Positions 58,687 to 64,000 of a stretch of DNA of 64,000 bases are shown here, piece by piece. The stretch covers positions 62,001 to 126,000 of the forward strand of contig CAYVAT010000006.1 in NCBI GenBank assembly GCA_964449165.1. Reading direction: 5' to 3'. The position numbers and the translations under genes are program-made. Below the pieces are notes generated by a model. It searched no databases. It saw only the letters and a list, made by a program, of their open reading frames with translations, and was not told where the DNA came from. The stretch comes from CAYSCW01 sp964449165 (GTDB taxonomy: Bacteria; Acidobacteriota; Aminicenantia; Aminicenantales; Aminicenantaceae). How positions within the stretch are numbered: the stretch's first letter is position 1; each line of letters opens with the position of its first letter.

Positions 58687-59430
58687 TCACAGATGGTTAA
58701 TGAGGCTTGCTAGATAGGCAGCGCCGAATCCGTTATCGATGTTCACCACTCCCACACCACCGGGACATGAATTGAGCATTGCTAACAGAGCTGCCAATCC
58801 ATTAAGGCTGGCTCCGTAGCCGATACTGGTAGGGACACCTATGATGGGAATATCAGTGATTCCAGCGACCACACTGGGCAGTGCCCCTTCCATTCCAGCT
58901 ATGACGATGATGACTCTGGCATCCTTAATCTTTTCTATCTCTCCAAACAGACGATGGATTCCAGCTACTCCCACATCGTATATTTTTTCAACCTTATTCC
59001 CCAAGAGGTCGCAGGTCACACTGGCTTCTTCGGCAATGGGAATATCCGACGTTCCTGCTGTGATGATCACGATTTTTCCTTTTCCGGGAGAAGGCTTTTT
59101 CTTCTTGAGATAGGCAGTCTTGCCTAGTGCATTATAGCGGATAGTGGGGATTTCTTTCTTAATCTTCTTAAAAATCTCGGGCTCCACTTTGGTCACTAAG
59201 AGATTGCTTCGTTTTTTGAGAATCTCCAGGGCGATCTTTAAGATCTGGTCCTCTGTTTTTCCTCCTCCGTAGACCATCTCAGGAAATCCTCTCCTCAGTT
59301 CGCGATGATGATCGATTTTAGCGAAGCTGAGATCTTTATATGGATAATCCTTTAAAAGCCGAAGTGCCTTTTCGGGAGAAATCTTTCGCTCAAAGACCTC
59401 TCTCAGGACATTTTCGAGTTGTGCCTTCAT
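58687..59430 (-). CDS. larB: LarB-type nickel-pincer cofactor biosynthesis protein
   Basis: A 247-residue protein of the LarB (AIR carboxylase-like) family, which carboxylates and dephosphorylates nicotinic acid adenine dinucleotide in making the nickel-pincer cofactor of lactate racemase-type enzymes. Signatures are LDYPYKDLSFAKIDHHR-like start (YKDLSFAKIDHHRELR), GFPEMVYGGGKT, IVIITAGTSDIPIAEEA, YDVGVAGIHRLF, VIIVIAGMEGALPSVVAG and PTSIGYGASLNGLAALLAML. No larC, larE or larA gene is in the window. Its 3' end lies 292 bases from dnaG, a gap in which I see only the dnaG promoter. Confidence 0.88.
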   Translation of the reverse strand: MKAQLENVLREVFERKISPEKALRLLKDYPYKDLSFAKIDHHRELRRGFPEMVYGGGKTEDQILKIALEILKKRSNLLVTKVEPEIFKKIKKEIPTIRYNALGKTAYLKKKKPSPGKGKIVIITAGTSDIPIAEEASVTCDLLGNKVEKIYDVGVAGIHRLFGEIEKIKDARVIIVIAGMEGALPSVVAGITDIPIIGVPTSIGYGASLNGLAALLAMLNSCPGGVGVVNIDNGFGAAYLASLINHL

Positions 59431-59524
59431 TTTTCATAAGTCTACCATATGTTATGGAGAATTCATAGATATCAAGGAAGGACACAGATACACCTGCTCC
59501 GTAACAGCTAATGATTAAGCCATA

Positions 59525-59560
59525 GCAGCGGTTCTCCTCCATCCTTGCCAGGACCCGTCC
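59525..59560 (+). repeat. Left half of the dispersed hairpin repeat (copy H)
   Basis: GCGGTTCTCCTCCATCCTTG and CCAGGACCCGTCC match the left arm and loop start of the family, after which it jumps to AATTATCGCGGGAAAAATGA and TGCTTACC, the outer block. It therefore looks like a copy with its right arm deleted, placed directly upstream of the lpxC promoter. Confidence 0.6.
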
Positions 59561-59615
59561 TTAAAAAAGCACAATTATCGCGGGAAAAATGATGCTTACC
59601 TTTGACTCCAAAAAT

Positions 59616-59646
59616 TTGACAGCAGGATCTGGATATGAGGTATACT
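59616..59646 (+). promoter_or_regulatory. Candidate promoter of lpxC
   Basis: TTGACA (59616-59621) and TATACT (59641-59646), 19 bases apart. The TTGACAGCAGGA start is the same as at the orphan promoter 45292, and both follow the outer block of the dispersed repeat. Confidence 0.45.
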
Positions 59647-59664
59647 TGTTGAAGCGAGAAGCCG

Positions 59665-60501
59665 ATGAAGCAGATGTGCACTGTCGAGAGGAAGGTGAGT
59701 ATTTCTGGAATAGGAATCCATACTGGAAAATATGTCAACGTTCGATTAAAACCTTCATCTTTAGGAAGGATTGTCTTTCGCAGAACAGATTTAGATAATC
59801 TTGAAATTCCTCTTGATTGGCGGAACATGCGGGCAAACAACAGCTCTTCACTTGTTTCTCGAGTGTGCCAGATTCAAACTCTGGAACATCTGTTGGCAGT
59901 TCTTCATGTCTTCGGTATCGATAGCTTGCTGGTAGATATGGATGGAGACGAGATTCCTATTGGAGATGGAAGCGCTTTCCTTCTTGCCCAAGCCATACAC
60001 CAAGCGGGTCTAAGACCACTTCCTAGAAAGAGGAAATCCATTAAGATCGCAAGGCCCTTCACGGTACGGGAAAAAAATGCTTCTGTCTCATTCTTCCCGG
60101 ATGAGGAATTCCGCATCACCTACTGTATCGAATTCGATCATCCTGCTATCATGAGACAAGAAAAAAGCTTCTTAGTGGAGAAGGATAATTTTATCAAAGA
60201 AATAGCCCCTGCCCGTACTTTCGGGTTCTTGAAGGACGTTTCAGCTCTCAGGCAACAGGGTTTGGCCCTGGGAGGATCGCTGGAGAATGCCTTAATTCTG
60301 GATGAGAAAAGAGTTATAAACGGACCTCTCAATTTTCCTGATGAGTTTGTCCGTCATAAAATCTTGGATTTTATCGGAGATCTCTCCCTTGCAGGCCGTT
60401 CCCTTATCGGGCATTTCAAGGCCTATAAAGCCGGACATACTCTTCACTTGAAAGCTGTCCGTTTCCTTCTGGAAAATCCACAATTCTGGAACTATGTCTG
60501 A
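59665..60501 (+). CDS. lpxC: UDP-3-O-acyl-N-acetylglucosamine deacetylase
   Basis: A 278-residue zinc deacetylase, the committed step of lipid A biosynthesis. Zinc ligands are His75 (TLEHLLAVL), His231 and Asp235 (HKILDFIGD), with His258 (AGHTLHL) as the general acid/base. VSISGIGIHTGKYVNVRL and EIPIGDGSAFLLAQAI are family motifs. It shows that the organism has a lipopolysaccharide-type outer membrane. A second in-frame ATG (59674) would give MCTVERKV and is equally possible. It stands alone, with no other lpx gene in the window. Confidence 0.93.
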   Translation: MKQMCTVERKVSISGIGIHTGKYVNVRLKPSSLGRIVFRRTDLDNLEIPLDWRNMRANNSSSLVSRVCQIQTLEHLLAVLHVFGIDSLLVDMDGDEIPIGDGSAFLLAQAIHQAGLRPLPRKRKSIKIARPFTVREKNASVSFFPDEEFRITYCIEFDHPAIMRQEKSFLVEKDNFIKEIAPARTFGFLKDVSALRQQGLALGGSLENALILDEKRVINGPLNFPDEFVRHKILDFIGDLSLAGRSLIGHFKAYKAGHTLHLKAVRFLLENPQFWNYV

Positions 60502-60840
60502 TGATTTGATTTTTCCAGAAAGAATGGCGTCTCCCGAAACAAAATTTCTTCAAGAGCCATTTTGCGTCTGTGAGGAAAGAACTTAAAGAAATGAAAATTG
60601 AGGATAATACAGTTAAGACAAGAAATCTGTTTTAGATTTTATCCTTTCACCCTTGTAAGCAGGAAAAATCATCTTGGGATTCATCCCTAAAGGCGATTTA
60701 CTCAGGTTTTGAAATTGAAAAGAATGATTTTGAGAAAGAAGCTGTGGGGAGGAGGAACATGAGGGCTTTCCCTTGTCAAATTCTGTATTCTGAGATAGAA
60801 TGAGTGATACTTTTTATTGAAGTTATCAAGGGAGGGAAAA
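60502..60840. other. Intergenic region ahead of the glmU operon
   Basis: About 339 bases, AT-rich. It contains the operon promoter at 60773-60801 and the small stem GGGATTCATCCC near 60675-60690. I see no gene, repeat copy or recognisable RNA. Confidence 0.4.
60773..60801 (+). promoter_or_regulatory. Promoter of the TPR-glmU-glmS operon
   Basis: TTGTCA (60773-60778), 17 bases, TAGAAT (60796-60801), about 33 bases ahead of the GGGAGGG ribosome site. Confidence 0.6.
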
Positions 60841-61350
60841 TTGGCCACTGATAAAAGCAAGAGAAAAGATGATTACCAGAAAGCGTTGAGCGCCTACACT
60901 CAAGCTATGAAAACTTTCCGCAAGGGAGATTGCGCAAGGGCAGCCCAGCTCCTGAAATCATTCAAAGAGAAATATGCGGCTGAGAAGGAATTGGTTGACC
61001 GCGCTCAGATCTATATTTCTATCTGTGAGGAAGGGAAACAGAAAGAGAGAATACAGCTCAAGTCTCTGGATGATTATTTTCAGTACAGCGTCTACAAAAT
61101 GAATCAAGGCGATCACCAAGAAGCGCTAAAAATATTGGAAAAGGCCCGCCAGATGAATCCAAAAGAGGGAAAGATTCTCTATCTCATGGCTGATGTCTAC
61201 TGTCTTTTGGGTGATACTGAGAAGTGTCTGGATCATCTCAAGAAAGCGATCCAAATGGATAAATTTTTTAGCATATTAGCTCAGAATGAGAGCGACTTTG
61301 AAGAGATCAGAGAGGATAAAAGATTCAAGCTGATAACCAGGATGGCATGA
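60841..61350 (+). CDS. Tetratricopeptide-repeat protein
   Basis: A 169-residue protein. The TTG at 60841 is chosen as start because GGGAGGGAAAA precedes it; the frame is open to 60817. It has TPR-like helical repeats: YQKALSAYTQAMKTFRKGDC, AAQLLKSFKEKY, QEALKILEKARQMNP and MADVYCLLGDTEKCLDHLKKAIQMD. No signal peptide, so cytoplasmic. Its end overlaps glmU by 4 bases, implying co-regulation with amino-sugar synthesis. It may act as a scaffold or assembly factor. No specific function is evident. Confidence 0.75.
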   Translation: MATDKSKRKDDYQKALSAYTQAMKTFRKGDCARAAQLLKSFKEKYAAEKELVDRAQIYISICEEGKQKERIQLKSLDDYFQYSVYKMNQGDHQEALKILEKARQMNPKEGKILYLMADVYCLLGDTEKCLDHLKKAIQMDKFFSILAQNESDFEEIREDKRFKLITRMA

Positions 61351-62726
61351 AGAAAGGATTTACAGCTCTTGTCCTAGCCGCAGGGGAGAGCACCCGATTC
61401 AAGTCAGAAAAGAACAAGGTGCTCCACACCCTTTTGGGCAGGTCGATGCTTCAGCTGGTGCTGGATTGTGTGAAAGGATTGAGGCCGCAGAAGGTTTACC
61501 TGGTAGTTGGACACCAGAAAAAGCAAGTGATGGAAGAAGTTCGCTTCAGAAAAGTGGCTTTTGTGGTTCAGAGGAGGCAATTAGGGACAGCTCATGCAGT
61601 GCTGGCAGCGCGAGAGGCTGTAAAGATGGATAAAGAGAAGGATCTCCTCGTCATCAACGCTGATTTGCCTTTGCTCCGTTCGGAGACCTTGCGATCCTTT
61701 CTGAGGCTCCATCAAAGAGAGCGAAATACTTTGACCTTCATGACAGCAGAATTGGATAAACCAACAGGTTTCGGTCGGGTTATTCGTTCTGGTGATAGAA
61801 TAGTGAAAATCTTGGAGGAGAAGGAAGCGTCTCCATCCCAGCGGAGGATTAAGGAGATCAATGCCGGAGTCTATCTGTTTAAAATCAATGACCTTTTCCA
61901 AGCTTTACCCAAGGTCTCAAACAGGAATAAAAAAGGCGAGTATTATCTGACAGATGTTATCGAGATTATGATAAACGCCAATAAAAAAGTGGGATCATAC
62001 AGAACTTCACAATCCCATGAGATTGTCGGAGTTAATGACCGCTATGAGCTGGCCAAAGCAATCGATGTTCTGCGTGAGAGAAAGATTAAATCCCTTACAG
62101 AAGAGGGTGTTACTGTCTATGATCCTTCCACCACATGGATCGATCTTGACGTCTTGGTAGGTGAAGATACTGTCATTCACTCCTCTGTAATTCTTGAAGG
62201 GAAGACTCGGATTGGAAAACAGTGTCAACTCTATCCTTTTGTCCACATCGTCGACTCCAGAGTCGGGAACAAAGTTAGAATACTCAGTTCCACCATGATT
62301 GAGGAGAGCACGATAAGGGATGAAGCCCAGGTAGGGCCTTTCACTCATTTGCGCCCTAAAACTGAGATTCAAGAAGGAGCCAAGGTGGGAAACTTCGTGG
62401 AGATGAAAAACACAATTTTTGGCCAGAAATCCAAAGCCGGCCATCTTACCTATCTTGGAGATTGCCGAGTGGAAGGAAAGGTAAACGTTGGAGCAGGCAC
62501 CATAACATGCAACTATGATGGAAGACGAAAGCATCGGACATTGATCGAGGAAGGTGCCTTTATCGGGTCAGGAGTAGAACTGGTTGCACCAGTTAAAATA
62601 GGGAAGGATTCCTACGTGGGCGCGGGTTCCACCATCACCAAAGATGTCTCTCCCGAATCTTTGGCTGTCTCCCGCGGTAAGCAGATCGAAAAATCCGGGT
62701 GGGCAAAGAAAAAAAGGAAGAAGTGA
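61347..62726 (+). CDS. glmU: Bifunctional UDP-N-acetylglucosamine pyrophosphorylase / glucosamine-1-phosphate acetyltransferase
   Basis: A 459-residue enzyme making UDP-GlcNAc for peptidoglycan and lipid A. The N-terminal uridyltransferase has LAAGESTRFKSEKNKVLHTL (a slight variant of the usual GxGTRMxS loop), QLGTAHAVLAAREA and VINADLPLL. The C-terminal left-handed beta-helix (about 250-440) has the hexapeptide repeats and acetyltransferase motifs VGNFVEMKNTIFG, KAGHLTYLGDCRVEGKVNVG, ITCNYDGRRKHRT and FIGSGVELVAPVKIG. The tail is lysine-rich. It overlaps the TPR gene by 4 bases and glmS by 1. Confidence 0.95.
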   Translation: MKKGFTALVLAAGESTRFKSEKNKVLHTLLGRSMLQLVLDCVKGLRPQKVYLVVGHQKKQVMEEVRFRKVAFVVQRRQLGTAHAVLAAREAVKMDKEKDLLVINADLPLLRSETLRSFLRLHQRERNTLTFMTAELDKPTGFGRVIRSGDRIVKILEEKEASPSQRRIKEINAGVYLFKINDLFQALPKVSNRNKKGEYYLTDVIEIMINANKKVGSYRTSQSHEIVGVNDRYELAKAIDVLRERKIKSLTEEGVTVYDPSTTWIDLDVLVGEDTVIHSSVILEGKTRIGKQCQLYPFVHIVDSRVGNKVRILSSTMIEESTIRDEAQVGPFTHLRPKTEIQEGAKVGNFVEMKNTIFGQKSKAGHLTYLGDCRVEGKVNVGAGTITCNYDGRRKHRTLIEEGAFIGSGVELVAPVKIGKDSYVGAGSTITKDVSPESLAVSRGKQIEKSGWAKKKRKK

Positions 62727-64000
62727 TGTGCGGCATTATTGGATATGTGGGTTCGAAAGATGTGGTTTCTGTACTGGTAGAAGGTCTGAAAAAACTGGAG
62801 TACAGAGGATACGATTCTGCCGGGATTGCTGTTGTCAACGGGAACCAAGTCCAGATCAGACGGGTCAAAGGCAAGATCGGCTCTTTAGAGAAGAGTCTTG
62901 AGCAAGAACCTCTCCAAGGAAGCTATGGAGTGGGACACACCCGCTGGGCCACCCATGGCCGTCCCTGTGAAGAGAATGCTCATCCCCACCGAGATTGCAC
63001 AGGCCATTTGGTCGTGGTTCATAATGGAATCATAGAAAACTATCTTCCTTTAAAGGAGAAGCTCAAAGCAGAGGGCCACTCATTCCGGACAGAAACGGAT
63101 ACAGAAGTGATCGCTCATCTGGTGGAAAAATACTTTGGCTCGTCTTTAGAAGAAGCTGTCCAAAAAGCAACCAAGGAGCTGGAAGGAGCTTATGCCATAG
63201 CAGTGCTTTCCACCCAAGATCCAGGCAAAATAGTAGCTGCCAAAGTGGGGCCTCCAGCTGTTGTGGGATTAGGGGAAAAGGAATTTCTGGTATCTTCAGA
63301 TCTCAATCCTCTTCTTAGCCATACTCAGCGAATTGTCTTTCTTGAAGATAGGGAGATGGCAGTCATAGATAAGGCGGGAGTGAAGTTTTTTGATTTCCAA
63401 GGGAATTCGTTGAAGAAGAAAGCGGATCATATATCCTGGAGCCCATTGATGATTGAAAAGAGTGGATTCAAACATTTCATGCTTAAAGAGATATTCGAAC
63501 AGCCTCAGGTGATTAGAGACACCCTCAACGGAAGGATGTCACTGGATACAGGGAAAGTCTGGATGGAAGAGATAGGTCTGTCATCGCAGGTTCTTAAGGA
63601 TATCCGAAGAGTGGTTATCATTGCTTGTGGCACTTCCTATCATTCGGGACTGGTGGGAAAGTGTTTTATAGAGAGCCTAGCCCAGATTCCTGTGGATGTG
63701 GAGTATGCTTCAGAATACCGATACAGAGATTTCATCCTGGATAAGGATTCCCTGGTCATCGTCATCTCTCAATCGGGTGAAACTGCAGATTCCCTGGCTG
63801 CCCTCCGGGCCATCAAAGAAAAGAGTGCTCTCTCGCTTACTCTGACCAATGTGGTGAATTCGTCCCTGGCCAGAGAGGCTGAAGGAGTTCTCTACACTCA
63901 TGCGGGACCGGAAATCGGGGTGGCTGCTACCAAAACCTTCTCAGCCCAGATGGCTGCTCTGGCTCTTCTTGCTCTTTATCTAGCTCAGATTAAGGGAAGA
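62726..64000 (+). CDS. glmS: Glutamine--fructose-6-phosphate aminotransferase, truncated by window end
   Basis: The first 425 codons of GlmS; the rest lies beyond the window. ATG 62726 shares its A with the glmU stop (TGATG). The glutaminase domain begins with the N-terminal nucleophile Cys2 (MCGIIGYVG) and has EYRGYDSAGIA, HTRWATHGRPCEENAHPH and HNGIIENY. The isomerase domain starts near 240, with HFMLKEIFEQPQVIRDTL, IIACGTSYHSGLVGK, ISQSGETADSLAAL and GPEIGVAATKTFSAQ. It supplies glucosamine 6-phosphate upstream of GlmU. No glmS ribozyme is visible, and the tight overlap leaves no room for one. Confidence 0.95.
   Translation, partial: MCGIIGYVGSKDVVSVLVEGLKKLEYRGYDSAGIAVVNGNQVQIRRVKGKIGSLEKSLEQEPLQGSYGVGHTRWATHGRPCEENAHPHRDCTGHLVVVHNGIIENYLPLKEKLKAEGHSFRTETDTEVIAHLVEKYFGSSLEEAVQKATKELEGAYAIAVLSTQDPGKIVAAKVGPPAVVGLGEKEFLVSSDLNPLLSHTQRIVFLEDREMAVIDKAGVKFFDFQGNSLKKKADHISWSPLMIEKSGFKHFMLKEIFEQPQVIRDTLNGRMSLDTGKVWMEEIGLSSQVLKDIRRVVIIACGTSYHSGLVGKCFIESLAQIPVDVEYASEYRYRDFILDKDSLVIVISQSGETADSLAALRAIKEKSALSLTLTNVVNSSLAREAEGVLYTHAGPEIGVAATKTFSAQMAALALLALYLAQIKGR

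Noticed and set aside
62700..62760. glmS ribozyme
   Set aside because: glmU and glmS overlap at the stop/start codon, leaving no leader for a ribozyme.
1..64000. CRISPR array or prophage
   Set aside because: Repeated units are dispersed, not tandem with spacers, and no cas, integrase, capsid or terminase gene is present.

Overview
The window reads as a chromosomal segment of a Gram-negative, saccharolytic bacterium. LpxC implies a lipid A outer membrane. GyrB/GyrA, RpoD, DnaG, GlmU and GlmS are chromosomal housekeeping genes. Secreted arabinan-degrading enzymes, a DUF5916 outer-surface protein and sodium/solute symporters fit an anaerobic sugar-using lineage such as the Acidobacteriota/Aminicenantes group. 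That placement is inference from gene content only. TGA, TAA and TAG all act as stops, and GTG and TTG starts are common.

Layout. 1-6 kb: a truncated sodium/solute symporter, divergent from an SOS mutagenesis cassette (lexA, Y-family polymerase, short DnaE-type polymerase), then a methyltransferase. 7-19.4 kb: a DUF5916 gene interrupted by one in-frame TGA, then a sugar cluster: a symporter/kinase/epimerase/dehydrogenase operon on the minus strand, a GH51 arabinofuranosidase and a GH127 beta-L-arabinofuranosidase. Together these could release L-arabinose, import it and carry it to xylulose-5-phosphate, but no arabinose isomerase is present. 19.4-22 kb: a small DUF2089-like/membrane/SHOCT-like operon and a DUF72 gene. 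22-28.8 kb: a tightly packed six-gene plus-strand run (substrate-binding lipoprotein-like protein, penicillin-acylase-type hydrolase, EIIA-Ntr, PII-like protein, two cation/proton antiporter-type proteins). 28.8-34 kb: thiD, acylphosphatase, cupin, a metal-binding membrane protein, acyl-CoA dehydrogenase with meaB, and a flavodoxin. 34-39.5 kb: a very large NtrY-like histidine kinase with a small secreted partner, a ribbon-helix-helix-like protein under a 29-bp palindrome, and a small membrane protein. 39.7-46.4 kb: HAD phosphatase, VIT/VWA protein, class V aminotransferase, DUF362 ferredoxin-like protein, tRNA-Pro(CGG), and a DRG/Obg-like TGS GTPase. 47-64 kb: gyrB-gyrA, acyl-CoA synthetase, zinc-ribbon coiled-coil protein, tRNA-Ile2(CAU), dnaG-rpoD, larB, lpxC, and a TPR-glmU-glmS operon cut by the window end.

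The most unusual signal is not a gene. At least five intergenic copies of a roughly 55-bp hairpin element (19764, 29734, 33951, 45125, 46654), with several half copies, share a highly conserved 35-36 nt loop. The opposite strand of that loop has a G-quadruplex-type tract. The stem arms differ between copies by compensatory changes. The copies sit in a larger modular repeat whose outer ends carry a recurrent GGATGCTTACC-like motif. Two further elements (15084-15163 and 46408-46589) have inverted GCATCCT/AGGATGC ends of the same type. Some copies lie next to both tRNA genes, in the leader of the DUF2089-like operon, and directly upstream of the lpxC promoter.
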